Assembly (NCBI GenBank): GCA_948441955.1
Contig: CAOJQZ010000009.1
Coordinates: 1 to 53,785, forward strand
DNA: 53,785 nucleotides
Reading direction: 5' to 3'
DNA from: an uncultured Lachnospiraceae bacterium
GTDB taxonomy: Bacteria; Bacillota; Clostridia; Lachnospirales; Lachnospiraceae
The position numbers were made by a program, and so were the translations under genes. Below the pieces are notes generated by a model. That model worked only from the letters and a program-made list of their open reading frames with translations. It ran no database searches and was not told the DNA's origin. Positions 40,352 through 48,457 of the stretch are shown piece by piece; within the stretch, counting starts at the first letter, position 1, and each line of letters begins with the position of its first letter.

Positions 40352-42259
40352 TCAGCAGATTTCTGCTCCCGCCGGTATATCCTTCTCCGGCGTCATAAGC
40401 GCCAGATTCCCATCTGCATCTTCTGCGCACAAAAGCATTCCTTCTGACAAAACTCCCGCAAGTTTTGCAGGTTTTAAGTTCACAAGCACCATAACCTTTT
40501 TGCCAACCATATCTTCCGGCGTATAGTATGCCTTAATTCCAGACACGATCTGTTTTACCTGGCTTCCAATCTTAACCTGTGAACAGAGAAGCTTCTTTGA
40601 CTTCTTCACCTCTTCGCAGGCAATGATCTCCCCTACCTGAAACTGCATTTTTCCAAATTCTTCAAAGGTAATCTCCGGCTTTGCTTCTATATCAATAACT
40701 TCCTCTTCTTTAACATCTGTGCTCCCGTCTTCCAACGTCGGATGCAGCTCTTCTACCCTTTTAAGCACCTCCTCAATATCCAGCCTTGCAAAAAGAATTT
40801 CTGGCCTTTCTGCTACTTTTCCATCTCCAATCTGTTCCAGAATCTTCCGGGACGTCTCCGGCATAAACGGCTCTAAAAGCCTTGCGCCTGCTTTAATGCT
40901 TTCCTGCAGATTATAAAGCACTGTTTCCAGGCGGTCTTTGTTCTTATCATCCTTTGCCAGCACCCAGGGGGTTGTCTCGTCAATGTATTTATTACAGCGC
41001 TTAAACAGGTTAAATATCTCAGTAATCGCATCCGCCACACGAAGTCCGTCCATCTTCTCGTCCACAGCCTTCGGCGTATTAGCAGCTACCGCTTTAAGAT
41101 CCGCATCCACTTCCCCGGCTGCTCCCTTATCTGTTACTGCGCCGCCAAAATATTTATTTGTCATGGAAATCGTTCTGTTAACCAAATTTCCCAGTGTATT
41201 TGCAAGGTCCGCATTCATTCGCTCCACCATAAGTTCCCAGGTAATTGTACCGTCATTGTCAAAAGGCATCTCATGCAGTACAAAATACCGCACTGCATCT
41301 ACTCCAAAGAAATCCACCAGCTCATCCGCATAGAGCACATTTCCCTTGGACTTGCTCATCTTTCCGTCGCCCTGAAGCAGCCACGGGTGGCCGAATACCT
41401 GCTTCGGAAGGGGAAGTCCCAGCGCCATCAAAAAAATCGGCCAGTAAATCGTATGGAAACGGATAATGTCTTTTCCTATCAGATGTAAATCTGCCGGCCA
41501 GTTCTTCTTAAACTGCTCCGAACTTTCACCGCCGCACTCATAGCCGATTCCTGTTATATAGTTTGTCAGCGCATCCAGCCACACATACACCACATGTCTG
41601 TCATCAAAATCTACCGGAATTCCCCATTTAAAGGAGGTTCTTGACACGCACAGATCCTGAAGTCCCGGCAGAAGAAAATTATTCATCATCTCATTTTTCC
41701 TTGATACCGGCTGGATAAACTCCGGGTGGGCGTTAATATGCTCAATCAGGCGGTCTGCGTATTTACTCATCTTAAAGAAATACGCTTCCTCCTTCGCCGG
41801 CTTCACCTCCCGCCCGCAGTCCGGACATTTGCCGTCTACAAGCTGCGATTCCGTCCAGAAGGACTCACACGGCGTACAGTAAAGTCCCTCATAGGCCCCC
41901 TTGTAAATGTCTCCCTGCTCGTACAGCTTCTTAAAAATCCTCTGCACCTGCTTCTCATGATAAGCATCCGTTGTGCGGATAAATTTATCATAGGAGGTAT
42001 CCATAAGATCCCAGATACGTCGGATTTCCCCTGCCACATCATCTACAAATGCCTTGGGCGTTGTGCCGGCCTCCTCTGCCTTTAATTCAATCTTCTGTCC
42101 ATGCTCATCTGTGCCGGTCTGAAAAAACACGTCATATCCCTGGCTTCTTTTGTACCTTGCTATTGCATCCGCAAGAATAATCTCATACGTGTTCCCAATA
42201 TGCGGTTTTCCTGATGTATAGGTAATCGCTGTTGTAATGTAATACTTTTGCTTTTCCAT
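40352..42259 (-). CDS. metG: Methionyl-tRNA synthetase
   Basis: MetG charges tRNA-Met. The 635-residue protein has the HIGH-type motif KPHIGNTYEI and the zinc knuckle YCTPCESFWTESQLVDGKCPDCG. The KMSKS loop GDGKMSKSKGNV, the anticodon-binding helical domain and a C-terminal EMAP/Trbp111-like tRNA-binding domain (FGKMQFQVGEIIACEEVKKSKKLL to AGAEIC) complete it. The start at 42259 has GGGAGAGG upstream; in-frame sequence further upstream belongs to the T-box leader. Regulation is by the T-box at 42334-42622. Confidence 0.97.
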   Translation of the reverse strand: MEKQKYYITTAITYTSGKPHIGNTYEIILADAIARYKRSQGYDVFFQTGTDEHGQKIELKAEEAGTTPKAFVDDVAGEIRRIWDLMDTSYDKFIRTTDAYHEKQVQRIFKKLYEQGDIYKGAYEGLYCTPCESFWTESQLVDGKCPDCGREVKPAKEEAYFFKMSKYADRLIEHINAHPEFIQPVSRKNEMMNNFLLPGLQDLCVSRTSFKWGIPVDFDDRHVVYVWLDALTNYITGIGYECGGESSEQFKKNWPADLHLIGKDIIRFHTIYWPIFLMALGLPLPKQVFGHPWLLQGDGKMSKSKGNVLYADELVDFFGVDAVRYFVLHEMPFDNDGTITWELMVERMNADLANTLGNLVNRTISMTNKYFGGAVTDKGAAGEVDADLKAVAANTPKAVDEKMDGLRVADAITEIFNLFKRCNKYIDETTPWVLAKDDKNKDRLETVLYNLQESIKAGARLLEPFMPETSRKILEQIGDGKVAERPEILFARLDIEEVLKRVEELHPTLEDGSTDVKEEEVIDIEAKPEITFEEFGKMQFQVGEIIACEEVKKSKKLLCSQVKIGSQVKQIVSGIKAYYTPEDMVGKKVMVLVNLKPAKLAGVLSEGMLLCAEDADGNLALMTPEKDIPAGAEIC

Positions 42260-42298
42260 TGTACATCCTCTCCCTTCTGCAAACTTTATAAATATGGT

Positions 42299-42337
42299 TT
42301 TTATGATATAGAAAACACACTTCCCTATATCATAAAA
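42299..42337 (-). ncRNA. Second leader hairpin overlapping the T-box terminator tail
   Basis: TTTTATGATATAG (42299-42311) and CTATATCATAAAA (42325-42337) are perfect 13-base arms with a 13-base loop, between the T-box terminator and the metG ribosome site. One arm includes part of the terminator U run, so it may act after read-through or as a second termination or stability element. Confidence 0.5.
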
Positions 42338-42622
42338 AAACTCTGATCCTTCCATTTCGAAAGAATCAGAGAAGACGAGTAAATCCCGTGTTACCACTTC
42401 TATTCGCCCATGCCTCACGGCAGAAGCCTTCGCAGGTGTCAGATAAACACCTTCCGCTGTAAAGGGCGGTCCCTTTGCATGCTTACAGCATTGCTCACAT
42501 CCACCGCTCAGAAGCCATCTTCCGTCTGCTTCCTGTCCGTCCCTCTCAGCATATCCAGGACTTCTCTGTAGAACCTCCACAAACCTACTCTCTCCGTCAT
42601 TGCGTTTTCCTATTTGTTTCTG
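42334..42622 (-). ncRNA. T-box leader of metG
   Basis: The conserved T-box sequence, read on the minus strand as AGAAGTGGTAACACGGG, lies at 42401-42385. The terminator stem CTCTGATTCTT with AAGGATCAGAG and a run of seven T follows at 42371-42334. The 5' end has the GGAGAGAGTAGG-type stem I entry. Uncharged tRNA-Met is expected to pair with the leader and prevent termination. An ATG triplet at 42518-42516 is a possible specifier, but I could not fix the specifier loop by eye. Confidence 0.88.
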
Positions 42623-42628
42623 TAATGA

Positions 42629-42658
42629 ATCGTAGCATACTCTTAATGAATATGTCAA
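42629..42658 (-). promoter_or_regulatory. Promoter of the metG leader
   Basis: On the minus strand a perfect TTGACA (42658-42653), 18 bases, TACGAT (42634-42629). It lies 37 bases after the stop of the upstream lipoprotein gene, with no terminator visible between them. Confidence 0.65.
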
Positions 42659-42695
42659 GACAGAATAGCATAAATATTTTAGTCCAATCTATCAC

Positions 42696-43802
42696 TTAAA
42701 AATCGTGCCGCATCCATTGCTCCCATGTAATTTCTTTCGCATCTGCAGGAATCTCACACATTGGTTCGCATCCATCTCCAGTCTGATAGTCTCTTATTAT
42801 TTCTATACCGCTGGTATCCTGCGATAGCATGCTTTCCATCATACCGTCAAAACTATAATAGTCTCCGTAAAGCTCTTTTACCCACTGAACTGCCTCTTCT
42901 TCACTTTCACCGTTTTTCAGAGAACTCTTAAGCTGACTGAGCATATCATTCAACTCATACGGCAGCTCCGGCCCGTCCGAGCTTGAGACAATCTCTACAC
43001 TACGCAGAAGCTTATGGTCATCGCTGGAAAGATAATAGGTTATATGTTTGTTTGCCGGCTCGCTCATCCTACTTTCAATCTCCGCATTTACAACTCCCAC
43101 ATATGCATCTATAAGCTCGTCCAAACGAAAATCGCTCAAAAGACGAATCTCCTCTTCTGACCATCCACGCTCCTCCAGAACAGATTCCCTCGTAAATTTT
43201 TCTCCGCTTTTCATTATAGTTTCATAGGAAATATCAATTTTTACTGCTTTTATTCCATTGATTTCTTCTTCCTCCTGTGTCGCAGTAATATTTGAAACCT
43301 CCTTCTCATCATCGCTTTCAAAAAGAGGCTTTGACTCTTTTTTCATATATTCAGAATAGGATTCTTCATCTGTCATAGACGGATCTATCATAACCTTCAA
43401 ATTGTCATATGTATCTTCACCTGTACGCTGGGTTTTAAATATATAGTCCTTCTCTCCCTCTTGAATCCGGATTTTCACTTTATCTGTTCCCTCTGCATCT
43501 TCGCTATTATAATGCTCCACCATCATCCACTGCTGTTTCCCAGTATCAAACGTGTTAAATTCACTCTGGCTTCCATTATACTTTGTGTCAACGAACCCGC
43601 GAATATCCGAAGACTTATACTCTTCCCACGCTTCCTCGATCCATGTAATGTATTCTTCCCCTTCAGCCTCCTGCTTCTCTTCTTCTGTTTCCTCAATCTC
43701 AGCTTTTGTTCCTTCTTCCTTTTTTTCACCAGAATCTCCGCTGCAGCCTGTTGCCCCGAGCATCACAAAACACAAAAGTACCGTCAGCAATCTTCTCCTC
43801 AT
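42696..43802 (-). CDS. Lipoprotein of unknown function
   Basis: A 368-residue protein with a lipoprotein signal peptide (RRRLLTVLLCFVMLGATGC, lipid Cys at C20) and an acidic Glu/Lys linker of about 40 residues. The outer domain has beta-rich stretches such as QWMMVEHYNSEDAEGTDKVKIRI and EEINGIKAVKIDISYETIM, and HITYYLSSDDHKLLRSVEIV, the kind of pattern seen in LolA/LppX-like lipoprotein folds. It ends ITWEQWMRHDF. The start at 43802 places the signal peptide correctly, although the ribosome site (AAGGTAAGAGAG) is weak. I do not recognise a family. It lies between msmK and metG and is probably its own unit. Confidence 0.72.
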   Translation of the reverse strand: MRRRLLTVLLCFVMLGATGCSGDSGEKKEEGTKAEIEETEEEKQEAEGEEYITWIEEAWEEYKSSDIRGFVDTKYNGSQSEFNTFDTGKQQWMMVEHYNSEDAEGTDKVKIRIQEGEKDYIFKTQRTGEDTYDNLKVMIDPSMTDEESYSEYMKKESKPLFESDDEKEVSNITATQEEEEINGIKAVKIDISYETIMKSGEKFTRESVLEERGWSEEEIRLLSDFRLDELIDAYVGVVNAEIESRMSEPANKHITYYLSSDDHKLLRSVEIVSSSDGPELPYELNDMLSQLKSSLKNGESEEEAVQWVKELYGDYYSFDGMMESMLSQDTSGIEIIRDYQTGDGCEPMCEIPADAKEITWEQWMRHDF

Positions 43803-43856
43803 TTTCTCTCTTACCTTTCTCATATATTTTTTATAATATATTCCATACAAAATACC

Positions 43857-43881
43857 AGGGAGGCACTGCTGACGCCTCCCT
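43857..43881. terminator. Hairpin after the MsmK-type gene
   Basis: AGGGAGGC pairs with GCCTCCCT around a 9-base loop. The T tail on the minus strand is modest (GGTATTTTG), so termination may be partial. Confidence 0.55.
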
Positions 43882-43929
43882 ATTTTATGCTGTTAATTCT
43901 GTAACAACAAACATAATATTCATTTTGTA

Positions 43930-45042
43930 CTAATTTGTAATTGTCTTCTCTGTCTCTTTGTCAAATACGTGAATCTTGTTAGCATCAAGAGCAAACTTAA
44001 CTGTATCGCCTGTCCTTGCTTTTGTTGTAGGCTCAACCCTTGCTGTCATGTTAGCGCCTTCATAATCAAAGTATAAGAATACTTCTGCACCAAGCATTTC
44101 GTATACACGAATCTTAGCTTCAATAACTGTCTCCGGTGACTTAGCAAGGAAATCAGGCTCATCGTGTACATCCTCCGGACGAATACCAAGAACAACTGTC
44201 TTTCCGTCATACTTGCCGTCAATAAGCTTTTTAGCTTTATCAGGAGCAAGCTTAATCTCTGAAGGTCCAGCTACAAGATATACATCATTTCCTTTTACTT
44301 TACATGTTGCATCAACAAAGTTCATCTGCGGTGAACCGATAAATCCTGCTACAAACAGGTTGCACGGACTATCATATAAAGTCTGCGGAGTATCTACCTG
44401 CTGAACGATACCGGCATTCATAACTACAATTCTTGTACCCAGTGTCATAGCCTCTGTCTGATCATGTGTTACATAGATAATCGTTGTGCCAAGTCTCTGA
44501 TGTAATCTGGAAATCTCAACACGCATCTGTCCACGAAGCTTAGCGTCCAGGTTTGAAAGAGGCTCATCCATAAGGAATACCTTCGGGCTTCTTACGATTG
44601 CACGTCCCATGGCAACACGCTGTCTCTGACCACCGGAAAGAGCCTTCGGCTTACGATCTAACAAAGCTTCCAGGTCAAGAATCCTTGCAGCCTCGCGAAC
44701 CATCTTGTCAATCTCATCCTTCGGTACTTTTCTTAATTTAAGACCAAATGCCATGTTATCATATACTGTCATGTGCGGATACAGAGCATAGTTCTGAAAT
44801 ACCATTGCGATATCTCTGTCCTTAGGTTCAACATCATTAACCAGCTTGTCACCGATATATAATTCTCCTGAAGAAATATCCTCAAGACCAGCAACCATAC
44901 GAAGTGTTGTAGATTTACCACATCCTGAAGGTCCTACGAAAATGATGAATTCTTTATCAGCAATTTCCAAATTGAAATCCTTAACTGCCTCAAATCCATT
45001 TGGGTATTTCTTCTGAATGTGTTTTAAAGATAAACTTGCCAT
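43930..45042 (-). CDS. Multiple-sugar ABC transporter ATPase (MsmK/UgpC type)
   Basis: A 370-residue ATPase of the CUT1 group with Walker A GPSGCGKSTTLRMVAG, Q loop VFQNYALYPHMTV, signature LSGGQRQRVAMGRAIV, Walker B VFLMDEPLSNLDAK and switch His YVTHDQTEAM. A C-terminal TOBE-type regulatory domain includes VVLGIRPEDVHDEPDF. No permease or binding protein is nearby. In Gram-positive bacteria a solo ATPase of this type commonly powers several oligosaccharide importers encoded elsewhere. AGGAGGG precedes the ATG, and the promoter has paired direct repeats. Confidence 0.93.
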   Translation of the reverse strand: MASLSLKHIQKKYPNGFEAVKDFNLEIADKEFIIFVGPSGCGKSTTLRMVAGLEDISSGELYIGDKLVNDVEPKDRDIAMVFQNYALYPHMTVYDNMAFGLKLRKVPKDEIDKMVREAARILDLEALLDRKPKALSGGQRQRVAMGRAIVRSPKVFLMDEPLSNLDAKLRGQMRVEISRLHQRLGTTIIYVTHDQTEAMTLGTRIVVMNAGIVQQVDTPQTLYDSPCNLFVAGFIGSPQMNFVDATCKVKGNDVYLVAGPSEIKLAPDKAKKLIDGKYDGKTVVLGIRPEDVHDEPDFLAKSPETVIEAKIRVYEMLGAEVFLYFDYEGANMTARVEPTTKARTGDTVKFALDANKIHVFDKETEKTITN

Positions 45043-45132
45043 TTTTAAATTCCCTCCTAAAAATTATGTACTGATTTTTCCGCAACGTTTCTCACGTCCT
45101 GATAAGAAGTATATAAAAAAAAAGTATTTTCG

Positions 45133-45184
45133 GGTATACCCAAGTTGAACAATCTTTCAAAATAATTTTATACAAGTTGAACAA
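45133..45184 (-). promoter_or_regulatory. Promoter of the MsmK-type gene with two direct repeats
   Basis: On the minus strand TTGAAA (45160-45155), 16 bases, TATACC (45138-45133). The 12-mer TTGTTCAACTTG occurs twice with a 32-bp period: at 45184-45173 upstream of the -35, and at 45152-45141 inside the spacer. Two exact copies around three helical turns apart look like operator sites; the regulator is unknown. Confidence 0.6.
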
Positions 45185-45201
45185 TTCCCCCAAAAATCGT
45201 A

Positions 45202-46047
45202 TTATTTATCCGCAAGAAGCTCTTTGTAAACCTCTCTTTTACTGATACCGCGATTCTTTGCTACGCATTTCATTGCTTCCTTCCCCTTAATTCCCTTTTC
45301 TTCATAATGCTGCATATGTTCCCTAATGCTCATGGCTTCCCATAGGGCTATTTCCTCAGCCTCTATTTCCTTTCGGCTCTTTCCCTCAACAACAAGCACG
45401 CATTCTCCTTTTGGCTCATGCCCTTCATAATAGGTAACCGCCTCTTTAAGAGTAGCCGAAAATACTGCCTCATGCTTCTTTGTAAGCTCGCGGCATACCC
45501 GCACTTTACGTTCTCCCAGAGCTTCTAGCAAAAGCTTCAGGGTCTTTACAAGCCTGTGAGGGGCTTCATACAGCACAAGCGTCCTTGTCTCTTTCTTAAG
45601 CTCCTCAAGTACTGCCTGATGTTCCTTTTTGTCTGTTGGAAGAAACGCCTCAAATGCAAATCTTCTTGTAGGCAGTCCCGATATGGTCAGCGCTGCTATA
45701 CATGCTGCTGCGCCTGGTACAGCTGTTACTGTAATTCCGGCTTCCCGACACATTCCTACAAGCTCCTCCCCGGGATCTGAAATACCTGGAGTGCCTGCAT
45801 CTGTGATAAGCGCAATATTCTCCCCTTCAAGAAGCCGTCGGACAAGCTCTTCCCCTTTTTTTATCTTATTATGTTCATGATAGCTGGTCATGGGCGTTTT
45901 TATTTCAAAATGGTTCAAAAGCTTAATACTATTGCGAGTATCCTCCGCTGCAATTAAGTCTGCCTCCTTAAGTATCCTGACCGCCCGAAATGTCATATCT
46001 TCCAGATTTCCTATAGGAGTTGCACATAAATATAGTATTCCCGGCAT
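45202..46047 (-). CDS. rsmI: 16S rRNA (cytidine1402-2'-O)-methyltransferase RsmI
   Basis: RsmI methylates the ribose of C1402 in the decoding centre. The 281-residue protein has the tetrapyrrole-methylase-like fold with LYLCATPIGNLEDMTFRAV, AEDTRNSIKLLNHFEI, LITDAGTPGISDPGEELV, TAVPGAAACIAALTISGLPT and LYEAPHRLVKTL. The C-terminal helices GKEAMKCVAKNRGISKREVY complete it. AAGGAGAG precedes the ATG. It lies between the MsmK-type gene and the terminator of the motility block. Confidence 0.96.
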   Translation of the reverse strand: MPGILYLCATPIGNLEDMTFRAVRILKEADLIAAEDTRNSIKLLNHFEIKTPMTSYHEHNKIKKGEELVRRLLEGENIALITDAGTPGISDPGEELVGMCREAGITVTAVPGAAACIAALTISGLPTRRFAFEAFLPTDKKEHQAVLEELKKETRTLVLYEAPHRLVKTLKLLLEALGERKVRVCRELTKKHEAVFSATLKEAVTYYEGHEPKGECVLVVEGKSRKEIEAEEIALWEAMSIREHMQHYEEKGIKGKEAMKCVAKNRGISKREVYKELLADK

Positions 46048-46100
46048 AAGAGTCTCTCCTTATCTATTTAAAAGCAAGTACAAGAATGTACCCTCTGAAA

Positions 46101-46133
46101 AAAATGGTATAGCCTGACAGGCTATACCATTTT
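46101..46133. terminator. Terminator of the motility operon
   Basis: AAAATGGTATAGCC pairs perfectly with GGCTATACCATTTT around TGACA. The minus strand has a long T run after the stem, so it ends the leftward methyl-accepting-protein transcript. Confidence 0.88.
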
Positions 46134-46145
46134 TATATTTCCCTG

Positions 46146-47792
46146 CTATTTAAGCTTAAACTTACTCGTCTGGTTTCTTAAAATTTTCACCTGCTCATAA
46201 AGCTCTGAACTAACCGCCGCAGACTCCTGACTGCTTGCTGAATTCGTCTGTACAACTTCAGAAATCTGGCTGATTCCTTCTGTAACCTGTGAAATAGAAG
46301 AAGCCTCTCCCTGTACTGCCTTAGCAATTGTTCCAATTGTACTGTTGGAACGGACTACTAGGTCAAGCGTCCTCTTCAATGTCTCAGAAACCTCTCCAAC
46401 AATCTGGCTTCCTCTCTCAGCCGCCTGGACAGAATTCTCTATCAGTTCCTTTGTTGCCTTTGCCGCCTGGTCAGACTGTGACGCAAGACTGCGCACTTCA
46501 CTGGATACAACCGCAAAACCTTTGCCTGCTTCGCCTGCACGGGCCGCCTCTACTGCAGCGTTCAAAGCCAAAATATTTGTCTGGAAAGCAATATTCTCAA
46601 TTGTAGCAATAATCTTTCCAATTTCCTGAGATGCATGGGTAATGTCGTCCATAGCAGCCACCATCTGCTTCATCTGATCACTGCTGATGCTTACTTGTTC
46701 GCCTGTCAGGCGGGCATTTTCCTGAGCCTCTGTTGCATCCTTTACATTCTGTGATGCATTCTTGGATAACTCATCCAGTGTTGCATACAGCTGCTCTACC
46801 GCGCTGGCCTGCTCCGTCGCTCCCTGTGCCAGCGATTGTGCGCTGCTTGAAAGCTGCTCCGCATTTCCGCTGACCTGTCTTTCAGCCTGATTAATATTAG
46901 AAAAGGCGCCGGATATCGTACTTGTAAAGCTGTTAATAGAATCCTCAATAGAACGGAAATCTCCAATAAACGGCTGAGATGTGCTGACCGCAAAATTTCC
47001 TTGTGACAGCATTCCCATAATCCGATTAATATCAGCAACATAAAGGTGAATCAAATGCATAGATTCCTTGATCATTGTAGCGAGATCTCCCAGTTCGTTA
47101 TTGGAATCATACTCAATATCCAGCTCAAGCTGACCATCCTTAATCGGCTTTGTTTGCTCCGTAATCTGAATAATTGGTTTCACAATCTGACCAAGTACAT
47201 ACCAAATCAGGCTGATCATACATGCAAGGACAAGAACAAAACATACTCCGGAAATGACCTGCATTGTGTGAATGGTACTCTGCATCTCCGCATAACATTC
47301 CTCACTCTGGGCTGTTCCTCGTGCTACAACTTCGTCCATAAGTCCTACTAATGTTGTAAGGTTAGACTGAATTGTATTCTGATAATATTCCTGGGCCCCT
47401 TCCGGATTCGTTTTTAACATATCCAGCACATAGCTTGCTGATTCATGAAGCTCTTTATGAAGAGGTTCGAGCTGATCTCTGAGTGCAAGAATTTCACTGT
47501 CATTCGTATCTACTTCGCCGTAAAGCCACTGTCCCAGCACACAAGTAGTAGGATCAATACTTCCAGTAAATTCAGCTCCCGCATACAGTGCATTGCTTAA
47601 CCCGCCTGACCATTTATAATGTGCAGCCTCTGCGCTTTGAATCTTCGCCAGCAATTGATTTGCTCCGCTGCTGCTTTTCTCCGTATCCTTAATTGCAAAA
47701 ATATTAATACTGATCAAAATGCTGTAAGCAAGTACGGAAATAAGAGCTGCAATTACCCGTATTCCTACCATTGTTTTTATACTTTTCCGCAT
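46146..47792 (-). CDS. Methyl-accepting chemotaxis protein with extracytoplasmic CZB-like zinc sensor
   Basis: A 548-residue chemoreceptor. Two membrane segments (about 11-34 and 178-200) flank a roughly 145-residue outer four-helix domain. That domain carries the zinc-ligand set of the CZB family: H58 in AAHYKW, C84 in TCVLGQW, H112 and H116 in PLHKELH. After a HAMP-like linker, the signalling domain has the hairpin tip IIATIENIAFQTNILALNAAVEAARAGEAGKGFAVVSSEVR, and it ends with RNQTSKFKLK. No C-terminal CheR-tethering pentapeptide is present. It overlaps the SprA-like gene by 16 bp and is the last gene of the block. Zinc or an oxidant acting on the zinc site is a plausible signal. Confidence 0.93.
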   Translation of the reverse strand: MRKSIKTMVGIRVIAALISVLAYSILISINIFAIKDTEKSSSGANQLLAKIQSAEAAHYKWSGGLSNALYAGAEFTGSIDPTTCVLGQWLYGEVDTNDSEILALRDQLEPLHKELHESASYVLDMLKTNPEGAQEYYQNTIQSNLTTLVGLMDEVVARGTAQSEECYAEMQSTIHTMQVISGVCFVLVLACMISLIWYVLGQIVKPIIQITEQTKPIKDGQLELDIEYDSNNELGDLATMIKESMHLIHLYVADINRIMGMLSQGNFAVSTSQPFIGDFRSIEDSINSFTSTISGAFSNINQAERQVSGNAEQLSSSAQSLAQGATEQASAVEQLYATLDELSKNASQNVKDATEAQENARLTGEQVSISSDQMKQMVAAMDDITHASQEIGKIIATIENIAFQTNILALNAAVEAARAGEAGKGFAVVSSEVRSLASQSDQAAKATKELIENSVQAAERGSQIVGEVSETLKRTLDLVVRSNSTIGTIAKAVQGEASSISQVTEGISQISEVVQTNSASSQESAAVSSELYEQVKILRNQTSKFKLK

Positions 47793-48418
47793 AACTCTGT
47801 GTCCCCTCTTTCATTTGTCATTGTAATTGTTTTAGTTGTACCGCCTGATACGTAGGCCTCGCCGCATTCCGGACAGATTGCAGTATTCACAGTTACTGAC
47901 TGGCTGACCACCTTTCGATCCTCACGCTCTGCCTTTGCCTGTTCACGGGAAACATGTTCCATCTCATGCCCGCGTACCGCTGACGCTGCCTGCTCTGGTG
48001 CAATGTGCGTCGGCGTTTTATAAGAAACCCCGGCATCATCCGAGCCATCCTGATACTTACGTCTTTCACAGGTCTGACACTCCTCTTCCCCCTGCGGTTT
48101 CTGAATGTCATCACTATATTGAATTCTCATACGAACCGCAAACTCTGCCGGATCCATCCCTTTTCGCAGAAATGGGATTGCTCTGCTGATGCCATTTGTG
48201 CCGTTGGCATTCACCCTTCCCACAGGACTTACCGGTTCCACAGGAGCGCCTGGATTAGACATGCGCTGGGAAGCTCTGACGCTGCCTGCTGCAATCGTAC
48301 TGCCTGCCCGCTGTGCCGCCTGCAGCTGCATTGCTTTCGACACTCTGGATGTCTGTATAGAACCAGAATACCGATAATTATTTATATAAGAACCTATTCC
48401 TGAGATTCCCCCAAGCAT
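47777..48418 (-). CDS. SprA-related putative metalloprotease
   Basis: A 213-residue protein with a disordered N-terminal half and a conserved C-terminal half. The conserved part holds CQTCERRKYQDGSDDAGVSY, the zincin-like helix RGHEMEHVSREQA (H-E-x-x-H), KVVSQSVTVNTAICPECGEAYVSGG and TTKTITM. Two CxxC pairs could bind a structural metal. This pattern matches the SprA-related family, which I recall as putative metalloproteases of unknown role. There is no signal peptide. AAGGGGG precedes the ATG; a TATAAT lies upstream but without a matching -35, so the gene may rely on read-through from cheV. Its overlap with the chemoreceptor gene suggests a link to motility. Confidence 0.75.
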   Translation of the reverse strand: MLGGISGIGSYINNYRYSGSIQTSRVSKAMQLQAAQRAGSTIAAGSVRASQRMSNPGAPVEPVSPVGRVNANGTNGISRAIPFLRKGMDPAEFAVRMRIQYSDDIQKPQGEEECQTCERRKYQDGSDDAGVSYKTPTHIAPEQAASAVRGHEMEHVSREQAKAEREDRKVVSQSVTVNTAICPECGEAYVSGGTTKTITMTNERGDTELCGKV

Positions 48419-48457
48419 GCTTACGCCCCCTTCACTGCCGCATCATTATAGCATTCC

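Noticed and set aside
40158..40447. Small frames on both strands that include the 84-bp palindrome
   Set aside because: Both translate the palindrome to the same peptide, as any perfect inverted repeat must; they overlap the ends of real genes.
41726..42085. 119-codon frame antisense to metG
   Set aside because: The metG frame carries all synthetase motifs; the antisense frame has no site or recognisable domain.
48365..48385. CCGATAA on the plus strand near the start of the SprA-like gene
   Set aside because: It lies inside coding sequence on the opposite strand with no -35 partner and no downstream rightward gene.
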